Shown: positions 12,580 to 25,082, numbered from the stretch's first letter. The stretch: 64,000 nt of DNA from Topomyia yanbarensis (GCF_030247195.1 NC_080671.1:33640343-33704342), one strand, 5' to 3'. A program made the numbers and translations. The notes: generated by a model not told the origin, from the sequence alone.

Positions 12580-13075
12580 ACAATTTTATTCGAAAAAAAT
12601 CGGCATCGCTAAAACTTCAGCATGTGATAGAATGCGCTTTTCCCTTTGATTTGAAAGTAAAATTAAAATATTCTGTCGGGGGCTCCAGAACAACTTTCTA
12701 TTTTAAAGTTTTTTTGTTTGAAAACTTAAGTTTTTCAATGAAACTGGTTCACATTTTTGCCCCTAGGTAGTACTTTAGACATTCAAATATTACGAAAAGT
12801 GAGAATCTGATGGACAATTTCATTGTGTACTTTGTGGAAAACTACATCGCGATCTAAAATCGCCAGAGAATGATATTAAATTTTTATCAAAGTTTCTAGA
12901 TTGGCAAGGGGGCCTATTGGTTAAGAAGCTTTGTTCCAAAAACATTTTTATTTGTAAAAAAATGGATTGCCTTATTTTAACAGCGTGCTCAGAAGAACCT
13001 GAATGCTAGCAAAGTCCCACCTTTAAGCGTAAAAAACATAATTCCAGATTCCACCGTTTTATGCGCACCAGTGAT
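12580..13075 (+). repeat. Interspersed repeat family RX, copy 1 (interrupted by hAT)
   Basis: It shares ordered blocks with 50.2-50.8 kb in the same orientation and with 28.4-28.8 kb inverted. The blocks are TAAAATATTCTGTCGGGGG, a GAAAACTTAAGTTTTT block, TACTTTAGACATTC, GAGAATCTGATGGACAAT and AAAGTCCCACCTTTAA. The copy is interrupted at 13075 by the hAT element and appears to continue at 16055. Non-coding. Confidence 0.65.
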
Positions 13076-13829
13076 CAGGGCCGGCGGAAAGCGTGGGCAG
13101 TATGGGTACTACTACCCACTCGAAAATTACCGAGGGGGGAATTACCCACTCGAAAGTTTGGAACAAATCAAAACCTGAGATTAACCATTTATGTGTCTTG
13201 TGCATAAAATTCTTGCGTTGGAAATCCTCGATGTAAACCAATAGCATATTTTTATTCAGATACTAATTTCTTTGCTTCACAATTTAAAATTTTTGAGAAA
13301 ATTTAGAATATGTTTGAAATTTGGAATTATTGATTATATTCATACTCATGGGAATACATTTTAACACATCTACATCTTAAAACAAGGAATTCAGATCGAT
13401 AGACAAAAAATATTTATACATACAATTTTATTCAGATTATGGGAATATTTTTAAAGACAATATCTCATTTGCAGTTAGCTGTTAGTAAGTCAACCAAAAG
13501 AGTAGCAATAAATAAATTTGGAGGAAAGCCAGCATATCTCGGACTAAAACCAGGCCCAAGGGATTCGTTTAACGCAGATCTGGCGCTACTCAACTAGAAA
13601 AAATCGTGTAAATTTACGTCTCCTGACCATGACATATACGAGCATCAAAAATGATATAGTTTTACGTTTGATTTTAATTTTACATGTCGTTGAATTTTGC
13701 GAGTCACGTTATTTTACTCCACATATGGCGTTTGTTTAAAATGTGTAATTTTATGGCGCTTTGAAAGCACATCTTTCATGTAAAATTTAACAGAACACGG
13801 TTATATTTCGTCATTTCGTCAATTTCGGT

Positions 13830-14080
13830 TTGTTAGATTGTGGCAAGTTCCGAAATACCTCAACGGTAAAATTCAGCTTTGTTTGGTGTGTAGAACACTA
13901 GGCGTACGACCAGACAACATGTTTAATGTCGCGATAACCGTCACCGCAAGCGCAAAGAACGCTCTCCACGACCCCAATACGCCGGAGATACGCATTCAAC
14001 GTATTGAACACAATCATTGGACATGACCCGAGATGCCACTCGAAGGAAGTCACGACGTTCATCCTTCCTTTTTAACCAAC
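13830..14080 (-). pseudogene. Non-LTR retrotransposon C-terminal fragment
   Basis: Read on the minus strand, this encodes a stretch with the spacing CACGDGYRDIKHVVWS near 13905-13960. It resembles the C-x-C...H-x-x-W cysteine/histidine patch common at the very end of non-LTR retrotransposon ORF2 proteins of RNase H-bearing clades. The next cysteine expected after the tryptophan-serine pair appears to be replaced. Stops interrupt the frame within a few dozen codons, so it is dead. Its orientation matches the ORF1 remnant at 15.05-15.8 kb, and the two are plausibly the start and end of one internally deleted retroelement. Confidence 0.55.
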
Positions 14081-15049
14081 GCCTTTGGGATTCCTAAACT
14101 TCCATTATCCCATAAAATTTGCCAATTTTTGAGTGTCCTCTAACAAGAAATACTGACAAATTCGTTAAATCTGCGCGATCTTTCACAAATATTACCTTCT
14201 AATGCCTAAGTGCCACTTTTCATATTACCCGGAATAGAACAATGCGAAAGAACTCAAACTAATATTTATATCAGGCAATCAGGAACGATTTTAATATAAA
14301 AAATCTAGGAACGCTCATATTTTCTCCAGGAAAATTAGGAGTGCTTTCCATGCTCCATCGGTTAAAGTGCCTACTTGAAAGAGTAACGATGTGGACATGG
14401 TCGTAGGTAAATATAAAACCACAAGTTTTGTGGGGAAAATGCTTAGCGCGAGTATCTTTGCTGTCAGAGAAATTTGTGTGTTTGAAGATCAATTATTGCG
14501 TTTATATACATTATTATAATTTCATCGCGAAACGTCTATCATTTGAATGTGAATCTACGTGGAATGCTGTTGTCACCGAAAAAGGATTCTTAGTTCCGAG
14601 TATTCCGATCTAAGGTCGAATCGAGTACACAACGCTACTAGACGAAATATTGTTTTTCTCGATAATCCGTTGTCGAACCGGTGCCAATAACCGCGTTTTT
14701 CAGTAATAAAAAAAATAATATGACTGAAATATAGAGACACTTGTGGACTTTCCAAGACTTACTTCGGTTTGTAACAGCACCCATCAAGGTACACTTTCAG
14801 GTCTTTACGAATTAATCTTGCGGAGGAATGATTCTCCTCTTTCGAAAACTATTAGGCACATTAAAAAATGTTTCCTCAACGGAATTGTTAGAACTCGCTC
14901 TTTAGTGAACAAAGAAGCGTAGAAATTAGTCGTGGTCGGTGCTTTCTTTAACATTTCTTACCACTGTCTCTCAAAAAATGCTTCAATTTTTCTCCGTATA
15001 ATTTAGTTCATTCGAAGTGTCTCTACAGACGAAAAAGTTTTCTTGATCC

Positions 15050-15800
15050 TCTCCGCATTTTCCACACCGCGCCTTATTTCTACAATGGGCTCATTGTTTG
15101 CAACGACGGCAGTTTATGCCCCGCGGTACAAAAAGGCGAACAAGTAGGCGAGCCCCGTTCAAAAGAACAAAATTTTGGAAGAACAAATCCGGGAAAGGCT
15201 CAACACGAGGCTGATGGAAAATAAGTTTTCTAATACTCCTCAACTTTTGCTCAACTAACACAATTGCTTGCATACCAGAATTGTCTGAAGCACAGGGATC
15301 TCGAAAAAGCCCTATTTCGCAATTAAGGCCTTTCTCGGAGACTACACCATCAATCTCTAATTCCTGGTCGGATACGTAGACAAAATACTTTTTCGTACAC
15401 GGTCGAGTGTTGAAATATACAAATCGACCTCCATCGAGCCTAAAAGGATGTCGGTCGCCGAAGAGTCAGCACAGTCAGAAAAAAAAACCGACACGGAATA
15501 GTGGTGAGGTATTTCCGTTGGAGTTAAATTGAAATTTTTTCTATCAGGGACGTCAACAGCAAGGTAGCGACTGCACAAAACATTAGCAGTCCTTCCCATC
15601 ATGTACGGAAAGCAAGACCTATAGTTTGGATCCACGCATCTAGACACTTGTCTGGATCTAAGCACCAGATTCAGGTCCGGGCCTGGTAAGGGGAAAAGAG
15701 GATGGGCTAGATCCAGGGACTGGTCCATTTGCGGGTACTGGTAAAGATTCGGGAACTGGTCCGAATCCGGAAACTGATCCAGATCCCGGAGGTCCAAGTT
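15050..15800 (-). pseudogene. Non-LTR retrotransposon ORF1 (gag-like) remnant
   Basis: The minus strand from 15797 to 15357 is open for 146 codons, with a repetitive start rich in D-Q-F/Y-P units. Further on, near 15060-15140, another frame reads CRRCKQ, then H, then CGKCGED, which resembles the zinc knuckles of retrotransposon ORF1/gag proteins that bind RNA. The knuckles are separated from the 146-codon frame by stops and frame changes. The repetitive proline/aspartate segment is mirrored in DNA by a GGTCC-(N)-GGAACTGG minisatellite (about 15715-15840). The retroelement assignment rests mainly on the knuckle pattern and the matching 3' fragment at 13.8-14.1 kb. Confidence 0.45.
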
Positions 15801-15903
15801 TGGGAACTGGTCCGGATCGGGAGCTGTGTCGGATCCGGAAACTGCCTACAATTTTTGTTTCACTGTCCAACTTACCCTGTAAGAAAATCCGTAATTCCGC
15901 CTA

Positions 15904-15925
15904 TTCTGCCCGAATTCGGGCAGAA
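15904..15925. repeat. Perfect 22-bp palindrome
   Basis: TTCTGCCCGAA is followed immediately by its exact reverse complement, with no loop. It lies in the hAT element near its right end. Function unknown. Confidence 0.8.
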
Positions 15926-16404
15926 AGCCGCCGGAATTTTGGCTGGTTTGAATCGATACTAATACTATTATTGGAATCGTCAGTACGAGGAGAAATCACT
16001 TCGAATCTTACTACCCACTCGGGAAAAAGGTGTTTCGCCGGCCCTGCCAGTGATATTTTAGGAGCAAGGTGGTATAGAGAAGAGTAGATAAAATTTGAAC
16101 GAAATTAAGACTCTTTTGAAAGATGCTGGGTAATGCAGCAAAATGAAACAGTTTTTTTTTCTATCACAGATATATTTGTTTCTTCTTTTTTATTTTTTCA
16201 CTAATTCTGGAGTATGCTTGATGTAATCTTGAATCAACCATTTGCTCGTTAGCATCTTGTGGAATATATTTGGCCTAAATTTTAACTTTATATTTGATCA
16301 AACTCGATTAGATATTCAGTCATTTGATTTGATTTCGAATCAGAATCCTGATTGACAGTTTCATGAAGGATAGAAAAATAATTTGATGAGATTTATGTTC
16401 ATGT

Positions 16405-17335
16405 TTTGCCTTTCTCATATAAAGAAAGGCTATGCAATCACTGTAAAAATCGACTTTTTAACCGAGGCCCGGAGGGCCGAGTGTCATACACCATTCGATT
16501 CAGTTCGTCGAGATCGGCAAATGTCTGTGTGTGAATGTATGTGTGTGTATGTGTGTGTATGTGTGTGTGTCATTTAAACTCACACAATTTTCCCAGAGAT
16601 GGCTGAACCGATTTTCGCAAACTTAGTTTCATCTGAAAGGAATAACGCTCCCATAAGCTGCTATTGAATTTTTAGTTGATCCGATTTCCGGTTCCGGAGT
16701 TACGGGTTGAAAAGCGCGGTCGCACAGCAAATAATTCCCATATAAACTGGTACCACCATGATATTCAAATGATGTAAAACATATTAAAATAGATGTAACA
16801 TTACTCTAGTTTGCGGGTCTGAATCTAATGATCAATCAAAGCAGTTTTGACCATATTGGCCACCTATGACGGTTCATGACGCCTCCGGGGAACCCGCCAA
16901 GCTAATATCACACCCATTCCCAAACGAATTCTCTACCGATTTTTACAAACTTGATTTCAAATGAAAGATACAGTAATACCATTGACTGCTGCTGAATTTC
17001 ATTCGGTTCTGACTCTTGCTTCCGGAGTTACAGGGGTGTTAGTAAGGATACACTGGAATTTCCCATATAAATCGGTACAATCGTAATACCTCAGAGGCTA
17101 AAAACTATTGAAATGGTCACCAAATTACTTTTAATCGCAGATCTAGATCACTGATTGCCAATCAAACATTCTTTGAATATATTGTCCAATATCGACGATT
17201 CCGGAAGTCCGGAATTCCGGGCATATTCCACAAATAAAGTCACATCGGTTCTTCGGTGATGACTGAACCGATTTTCTCAAACCAAGTCTCAAATGGAAGG
17301 CAAAATATGCAGTTGAGCATTGCGTCGCCGCCCCT
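16405..17335 (+). repeat. Microsatellite-bearing interspersed repeat, long copy
   Basis: It starts GCCTTTCTCATATA, then GAGGCCCGGAGGGCCGAG, CAGTTCGTCGAGATCGG and a TG/TATG microsatellite (about 16525-16570). After this come three diverged units of about 300 bp, each opening with a GCTGAACCGATTTTC-like block and containing TTCCGGAGTTAC and TCCCATATAAA. The modules start near 16600, 16925 and 17260. Non-coding, and a general constituent of this genome, with at least four other copies in the window. Confidence 0.7.
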
Positions 17336-17923
17336 CCCCCCGCCTTGCCCTTACACATCCCTCCTTCATCACTACCCGATCAGAAATTCACATCAAAATT
17401 ATATCAAAATAAGATATTATATCACGGCAAAATATATATCTCTGTTGGATATAAAATATAGCTGGATAGTTGTTAAAATATCAAGTTTTTATGCCAAGAA
17501 AATGTATCGGTTATATCTTATTATATCTCAGTCTTTTTCAGTATAATGTATTTTGGTTGTATCTTGGTTTGATTAAATATTTATATCACACAAACGGATA
17601 TTTAAGATATTTTATATCTAATTGAGCGCAGTAAATATATCTGCAAATATCAGAATTTTATCACAAAAATCAATTTTTGTTTATTATTTTTAATTAATAA
17701 ATCAAATATTTTCTTGTGAAAGATAATTCATTATTCTCTTAAGTACAAGTGTGTCTCAAAAAATGTGCATTTAATTTCCCTGTGTTACTAATTTTATAAT
17801 TTTTATTACCGACGCAGCTACTTGTTAGAACTCGCAGTTAGTTTAGCACATAATTTTAAAATTTGTTCATTTATTTTTTCGAGGGCGTTCCTGTTTTTCA
17901 CTTCACATCCTTCACAGTTTTAA

Positions 17924-18248
17924 GGGACCATGCATAAATGACGTAGCATTTTTTGAGTGATTTTTAACATCCCCCTCCCCCATCGTAGCATTTCGTCATA
18001 AACCTCTAAATACCCACCTGGTAATTACGTAGCTTGACGGTAACTCTCCCCCCCCCCCCTGGACACCGTAAAAATAAAAAAAAACCATGTTAGATGAAAC
18101 GGGTAAGATTGTCGTGATATCAGGTCAACCCCTATTCCCCTTTAAAAAAAACTACGGAGCATGACATGACCCCCTGTCGTCACACAACATCACAAAATAC
18201 AAAACTCCCCCTCCCCTATATAATGCTACGTCATTTACGGATGATCCC
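17924..18248. mobile_element. piggyBac-type MITE with TTAA target site
   Basis: The left terminus is GGGACCATGCATAAATGACG, followed by TAGCAT. The right terminus, read inverted, is GGGATCATCCGTAAATGACG, followed by TAGCAT. Both sides are flanked by TTAA (17920-17923 and 18249-18252), the hallmark of piggyBac-superfamily insertions. The interior is 325 bp, C-rich (a run of ten Cs near 18050) and non-coding. Confidence 0.8.
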
Positions 18249-18791
18249 TTAAAATGCATGTTCCTATTCTTTCGTATGTTCTTCTCTCTTTGACTCTTCT
18301 TTAGTAGTTTACCTGCACTTGTTACAGGTTTTGCTTCCATTCCTGCTCTTTCAGCTTATCATATTCCGAAACCTATCTAATCAAATCTTTAAAACTACTT
18401 GCTGCTTCGTGGCACTACATCGGAACATTTTCTCTGTTGTGATCTGTAATCATCGAGTAGCTTTACAAAGCGTACATTATCTTATGTATTTACATTCCAA
18501 CATATGACAAGACAAGACCACTAGTAATGCGATTTGGAGCCAGTTCTTGGGAGGATCCATCTCTGGTGATATCGTTATAGCTTTGCCAAACTGTCTTGGA
18601 AAGATAATATTTTGTTGTACATACTATGTTGAAAAGATACGATATGGTTGATATAAATATGATATTTGATATAATTATTGACAAATCAAAACATGATATA
18701 ATTTTAATTTAGTCTTATACTATGTTCACACTAGCACAAAATAACCTGTTTTATTGATGGTAATATAAAGTTAAAACCGAACCGTTCACAC

Positions 18792-21700
18792 ATGTATAAG
18801 GTAATATACCATAGCATGCTGTTTGTTGTTGCTAAGTGCGATTGTTTATTCGACAAAGTTCGTACGAAAATGACGTTGCAAGAGAAAATTGATGTTTGTA
18901 TTCCAATTTACAATCTACTTTGTGATTCGGTATTTGAACTCAACGACCTGTACAGCAGTGCGATTCGGGACCTGAGACGTAGGCGAAGAATGTACATTGA
19001 AAACATCCGGGACATCAAAAAGCGCCAGTTTTTGCTTCTAGAAGCCGCGGAAAATGTTACCGTCGACAGGATATGGACGCTTGTAAGTTGAAATGAATTA
19101 GTATTATTTTTAGCAAAAACGGTATTTTGTCCAGGCTCTGGTCTGGATGATTCAGAGGATAAGACACCAGCCACATAAGCCACTCGTCCTGTGTTCCAGC
19201 CACAACTGGCAGGATTGCAGCACTATTTGCAACAACGATGAATACAAATTTATTCACTAGTCTTCTTCGCGTGAAATTAACTTCTGAAAATTTTGTTTTC
19301 AGAAACGAACTCAGTACTTTTGGGAAAAAGACTGCCAAGTAAACGGAGATGAGTTTTTTAAGCAGAATTTCCGAATGTATCGCAGCACATTTAACTGCCT
19401 TTGCAACATGCTTCCGCGTTTGCAAAAAATGGACACTATGCTTCGCAAGGCTATTGCATTAGAAAAAAGAGTAGCGGTTGCTTTATATACCTTAGGTTCC
19501 TCATCAGAGTTCCGCAGTATTGCGAACTTGTTCGGTATAGGAAAGTCAACAGTATGTGTGATACTATTGGAGTTTTGCCGAGAGATCTGGGAAATTCTTG
19601 CACCGCTTTATTTAAGCAAGCTTCCTTTGGAAAGAGACACGATCGAGGATTGCGTTGCTGGCTTCCTGAATCTTGGATTTCCACAATGTCTTGGCGCGAT
19701 AGGTAAGTATATAAATGTAAACCTTGATGTACTCTTGTTTGTGTCTCATGTTACACTTTCCTTTTTTCAGATGGCTGTCATATCGAAATCCATCCCAGAG
19801 CTACGGAAGCTGTTGATTACTACAATTACAAGGGATGGTACTCAACTGTTTTGATGGCTTTGGTGGATTACAGGTAGTCAAGTTAATCTGTTTATATTAA
19901 TATATGTAGTTTGAATTGTTTTATTCGTTAATTATTAGATTAAATGTAGAATAACAGTGCGTAAACGGTTATAATTTTTTATTATAAATCTAACTAGTTG
20001 ACCGACAGTAGTGTAAATATATATTATCGTTTGTACTTTGTTCCTGAGATGGGAACTGCGGATAGATGTTTGCTTTTTTCTTTTCTTCTGGTCATTTTAT
20101 CTTTTGGCTTATGTCTCTTTCTGCCTCACATATTTTATATGGACTGGCTGCATTTGGCGTTCGATTTTTCGCTACTCGCATGTCTCGTCTCAGCTAAGTA
20201 CAAGTGCCAACAGAATTTCAAAGTCGCGAAATTCGATAGATGCAGCAATTTCCTTGATCTGACACAACTTGTTTCTGTACTAAACTGAATCAGTGTTAGG
20301 ATGCTATTGTGAATTTCTCTTTTGAGTCTACAAACGAGCCAAATCGGTATAGCAGAGCTCTAGTAAGGCTCGACCAGGATATTATTATTATATATTTTAT
20401 ACGGTTTTATACCCAAATGACTAAAGTTACTCCATTCTCAGTTACTAGAAGGAGAAGATATTCCTATTTCAAACAAGTGGCAAGATAGTAGTTTCCAAAG
20501 AAAGGAATAGCCAGATAAGAAAAACGACTTAGCATTCACCATCATTTTTGAAAGCATTTTATTTTGTATTCTAAACGTGTCAACGGACGAAATAAGATGC
20601 ATTCCTACTTTACGTATATGTAACCTCAAATATATATTTTCTATAATAATGAGAAAATCATTGATACAGGTCTTATATCCGAGCTCACAACTAACGATAT
20701 TTATGCTGTGACAGTTAACCTGACTGAGAGGATTGTTCGATATATTTTCCTCATGATTAATCGTCACCTCTTGATGATTTGGGATTTATCACACTGCGGC
20801 AGTAATGAGTTGTATTGTTCATTTGGGGTTTTAACTTAAAAAATCATACGCCCTCGCAGTAATGAGTAATGATCGACAGTAATGCAAACGTCCATCACAT
20901 CACTTGGGGCAGTTCAGATATCAATTAAATTGCACGTATCCGCATTTTCCCAATATTTGCAAGATCTGGGAAAAAACGTGTTTGATGTAACTCTCTGCCT
21001 TGATAGCTGGGTACTTAGTTCTCGCTTAATGATTAAAAATGTTATCAGATCGCACATAAATCTTCTTGATCATTTGAACATTCCATTAGATACCGTAACA
21101 TATCAACAAATTGGGACCTTTTCGAAGAGAACTTGCCGATGAGTAGGTTTTCTGTGTATTTTTCAATAAGACCGCGGATACGATTAACTTATCCACTGTA
21201 GTAGCGACATACAAAGAGGCACATCCTATTCGGGTTGCGCGTGCGGTGCCCCAACAAACCACAGCCCCCAAGTTTTTTAGACAATTTTGATGCTTGGGTC
21301 TTAGCCACTCACGGAGCAGGTCTACGTACGACTACCTACTTTTACGTTTTTAGTTGAAAGAATTCAATTTTACACCATAGGGAAAAGTGTTTATTTTCAC
21401 CATACTAAGCAAGGTGCCTCACTAATTCGTTAATAGACGTAAAGCTGAATTGCATGCTATTGAGAGTGAATATAACTCGATGCTTGCGCATTGCTTTCCT
21501 TGCTATATTCGTCGCACGGAGGAAAATCGTAAGCAGTCGCACGGAATCCCCCAACGTGTCAGTTACAACGATGTTACCGCCAGGTCCCCGTTTGAATCGG
21601 CAAACCTATTCTCAGCCTTTTTTCGAAGTGTGCAAAGTAATAACCGACCACCTTTGTATGGAGGGTATTTGAATAGCCTGTCGATGTTCGATTTGAACAT

Positions 21701-24700
21701 GTCGCTCTTCAATTTTTCGGTACGCGATGTGGAGCTGAAACTACAGTAATTAGATGGTGCCAAAGGAGCTGGTCCGGATAGTCTGCCGCCTATTTTCTTT
21801 AAAAAGTGTGCTGAAGCGCTTGCTGTTCCTGTGAGTTTATTTTTTAACAGGTCATTGTTCGAAGGAATTTTCCCGAGTGTCTGGAAGACAGCAGCTATTA
21901 CACCGATCCACAAGACAGGTAGCGTGAATGATGTTGAGAATTATCGTGCTATCGCAATTTTGAGTTGTTTACCGAAATTTTTTGAAAGCCTCGTTCACGA
22001 TTTGCTGTACCCGAAAGTGCACCATATTATGTCCGAGTGGCAGCATGCATTTGTGAAAAAACGACCGACAAGCACAAATTTTATGGCATACGTTTCGTTG
22101 CTAAACAACGCGCTTGGTGAACGTCAGCAAATTGATGCCGTTTATGTGGATTTTGATAAAGCGTTCGATAGAGTACCTCATTTGCTAATGGTGGCCAAAC
22201 TCGAACGAATGGGACTTCCTGAATGGTTGTCACGGTGGATATTGTCATACCCCACTGAACGCTGTGCGTACGTTCGTATCGATGAAATGAGATCATCTCC
22301 GTTTGTGATCGAGTCGGGTGTTCCCCAGGGAAGTCATGTAGGCCCGCTACTGTTTGTATTATTCGTAAACGATTTGTGCTCCACTATACAGTCCCCTAAG
22401 TACATGTTCGCGGATGATCGGAAATTCTTTCGTGTAATTGCTTCGGCAGTCGATTGCTGTGTCATCCAATCCGATATCGATTTGCTGCTAAATTGGTGCA
22501 CACTAAACGGGATGGATGTAAACATACAAAAGTGTAATGTGATCTCGTTCTGTCGTAACAGGCACTTAACAACTTTTGATTATAGAATGTCAACAAGCAC
22601 TATCAACCGTGTAAACACAGTTAAGGGCCTAGGCATTCTTCTCGATAGCAAATTGAGTTTCGCGCAGCACATTGCAATGTCTACAGCCAAAGCTTATGCC
22701 GTATTGGGGTTCATCACAGCTTTGTTTAAATAAGAAATTATTGCACGCGTGCTTGGAAGCGACGAGGACTTCTGGTAATTCACCATCAAGAATCAGGAAT
22801 CGGAATATATTGGCTCATATGGCACGTTCCCCGTATGTAGTCGGGGATTTCTGCCTTGCCGTGTCTTCTCATCATTTCCTGAACGGGAGGAAGCGAGAAG
22901 GAGGAGGTAGGAAGTAGAATTGGAAAGGAGAGGAAAACAACAGCACTAAAATAGCAGGTAAGTTAAACTAGTTCAAATCGCCTGCGAGTAAGCCCAAAGC
23001 TCTTTACCACATTGGATAAGAAATTTTAGTATGTATCTGAGTTTCAGTCGTCCAAACACGATGTCGTCTATGTAACGACGACCGAAAACTCGAAATCACA
23101 ATTGCGCTGAGCAGTTGCATATCAGATGATCGGATTCACAAAGATCACATGAAAATTACTCAGCGTGCTAAATAGTTGCCATGTGATAATTGATTTTGCA
23201 GCGGCCGGTTAGGCCGATTAAAGCCCTGGTCAGCTACCGCAGTGGAGTTTCCAAAAAATGTACGAGATTTTTCGAAATCACTGGGCACGGTTGTTCTAGA
23301 AACATGTTTATTTGGCGACACGTTTTTGGATTTCTCCAACTTATCCAACTTGTCGAAATTGGTAGAGCGGGCTCAGGACCAACGAAATCTATCGCTGAAC
23401 CTGCCCTTGCTAATTCATCAGCCCATTCAATTCCAGTAATGCCGGAATGGCCCGGCACCCAGACAAGGCAGATAGTCTTGACAATGTTTAGTTCTTCGAT
23501 TCGGGCTCAGCACGTGATCACTAGTTTGAATCGTGATTCGTCTGAGCTAAGGGCTTTACCTTCCTGCATAGGTCGAGATAGATTCATAGCTGCTGTACGT
23601 TCTTGCTGAAGATTGATTTCACCATTGTTGGTTAGAAACCTCTACATTTCATTTTGATAATGCAATAACTCTGAAATTCGTCAACCTAATCCCGGCCGAC
23701 ATAAGGCTTTTGGATTTAAACAGGGGCGTAGCTAGAGTTTACGGAGAGGGGTTACATCCCTTCCCCTTCACTGGTCACCACCCCTTTAAATTTACCTAAG
23801 ATCACCCCTCATTGAACCCCCCTCAGACCAACACCATATCCATTACCACCGCTATATCACAAGGCATCCCAAATTATGCTGGGGAGTGGTTCGTTCGTGA
23901 GTTTTTCACCCTCCTCACACACCCACCCCGCATGATAAAATTTGTTAGCAGAAAGACAACGTTGAACCCAAAAAGCTGTTGATTAGGCTAATTAAGTTTG
24001 ACATATCTCCGTAGGCGCGTTGTAAAAAGTTAAAATAGGTAGTATATCAGCTAAATATCTCGCCAAAAGTGGTTTTCAAGCAGCACTGATGTACAATATT
24101 GTTTCTATAAGTTCTGATACCCTTGTTCTATAAGCGACTATAGAACCGAACGAAGGCAATTTTCACGGTTTAGTGCTCACTTGGGCTCCCATTCCCCATA
24201 TAAGTCTACGTGGCTTTACAAATACTAGGAGACGTACTTAAATACTGTAAAAATGACATGCAAATACAGTGACAACAATGATAGTAAGATTTGTTTCAAC
24301 TTCAATATACAAGCGATCGATAACCTTGGTGTCAAAGGAGGCCAAAATACAATGTTTGACACTGCAACTTCCCGCTAAATCCTACCTTTGGCCATAAGAT
24401 GAAACTATCTTTGCTAAACCAATAATAACAGACATGGAAGCCAAAAAAGAAATCAAAGACGCACTCTTCGCATTTAAAGTGTAATAATCTATTTGTTATT
24501 TTTCAGATACCGTTTTTTATACATAAATGTCGGTAGTCCAGGGCGATGCAATGATTCGCAGGTATACGAATCATCGCTTTTAAAGAAGCACCTTACTGAA
24601 AACCCCCTAATGGATGAACTATCAAAAAACATATGTGGTGTTAATGTGCCGGTGTTGATAATCGGAGACTCTGCATTTAGATTTTCTAAAAATCTTATGA

Positions 24701-25056
24701 AGCCTTACCCTTTCAACGTCGCTGGAGATGAGTTACAAAAAACTTACAATTTTGTGCAAGCAAGTACTCGGCGAGTTGTAGAAAATGCTTTTGGACATAT
24801 CAAAGCACGGTTTCGTCGAATTGGAAAAGGAATCGACAACACTATTGAAAACTCGTCGTTGATCATTAAAGCGTGCTGTGTACTTCATAACTTCCTCAAT
24901 GTAAACGACGATCATCTTAATTCAAAGTGGATTATAGAACAGCTAAGAAGTGAAAAGGGTCGTATATATCCTGAACAGCCAGCTATAATTCACGATTATG
25001 ATGAAAACGCGGAGAATATAAGACATGCTATTGCTACCTTCTTCAGTAAGTATTAA
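18792..25056 (+). CDS. PIF/Harbinger DDE transposase, four exons, apparently intact
   Basis: Exons are 18792-19082, 19303-19702, 19771-19873 and 24507-25056. Every intron begins GT and ends AG, phases match, and the joined frame is 448 codons including the stop. The first ATG at 18792 gives 447 residues. An ATG at 18870 would give 421 and may be the true start. A helix-turn-helix-like segment lies at about residues 160-190. The catalytic acidic residues fit the family: D231 in DGCHI (its codon is split by intron 2), D319 in GDSAF and E357 in ENAFGH, with 37 residues between the last two. Such nucleases cut and paste the element in the nucleus together with its Myb-like partner. Intron 3 (4,633 bp) is packed with dead retroelements, but its splice sites remain. 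I see no disabling lesion. Activity is inferred, not shown. Confidence 0.88.
21435..22733 (+). pseudogene. CR1-like non-LTR reverse transcriptase, truncated
   Basis: The frame is open from 21435 to 22733 except for one in-frame TAA at 21747-21749. The order of RT motifs is clear: GAKGAGPDSLPPIFFKK, NYRAIAILSCLPKFFE, VYVDFDKAFDRVPH, SGVPQGSHVGPLLF, MFADDRKFF and KGLGILLDSKLSF. The catalytic FADD box is present. ORF1 and endonuclease are missing upstream (the usual 5' truncation), and the frame ends abruptly after the thumb region, so the 3' part is lost too. The SGVPQGSH and FVNDL style is that of the CR1 clade (Jockey group). A short internal deletion before QSHGIPQRVSY is suspected. It sits in the sense direction within the transposase intron. 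Confidence 0.85.
22960..23650 (-). pseudogene. RNase H domain fragment of another non-LTR retrotransposon
   Basis: The minus strand reads VWVPGHSGITGIEWADELAR, a typical RNase H segment of non-LTR ORF2 proteins with the GHxGxxGNExAD signature (N replaced by I). After a frame change it continues through LIGLTGRCKINYHMATI to a CDLCESDHLICNC cysteine/histidine motif (about 23095-23150). Several stops and frameshifts are present. CR1 elements normally lack RNase H, and the strand is opposite, so this is a separate insertion from the RT just upstream. Confidence 0.7.
23725..23830. mobile_element. Possible hAT terminus
   Basis: CAGGGGCGTAGCTAGAG, followed by a GGGGTT / AACCCC-rich stretch, resembles a CAGGG.CGTAGC-type hAT end. 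No matching inverted end with an 8-bp duplication was found, so it may be a solo end. Confidence 0.3.
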
Positions 25057-25082
25057 TGTTTATTCATATTTGTTTAGAATAA

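Larger units (their letters stand above)
13076..16046. mobile_element. hAT-type transposon, non-autonomous, with nested retroelement pieces
   Basis: The left end is CAGGGCCGGCGGAAA. The right end, read inverted, is CAGGGCCGGCGAAAC. The octamer CCAGTGAT flanks both ends (13068-13075 and 16047-16054), an exact 8-bp duplication as expected for hAT elements. A second inverted block, TACTACCCACTCG, lies inside both termini. No hAT transposase or dimerisation domain is visible. Most of the 2.97 kb interior is minus-strand non-LTR retrotransposon debris, described separately. It is probably a non-autonomous hAT that acquired other DNA. Confidence 0.85.
19874..24506 (+). other. Expanded intron 3 of the Harbinger transposase
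   Basis: It is bounded by AG|GTAGTC and TTTTTCAG|ATAC. The other two introns are only 220 and 68 bp. This one holds a truncated CR1-like RT (21435-22733), an opposite-strand RNase H fragment (about 22960-23650) and a possible hAT end near 23725. The intervals 19875-21430 and 23830-24490 contain no feature I recognise. An 86-codon frame at 20882-21142 has no known domain. Confidence 0.85.
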
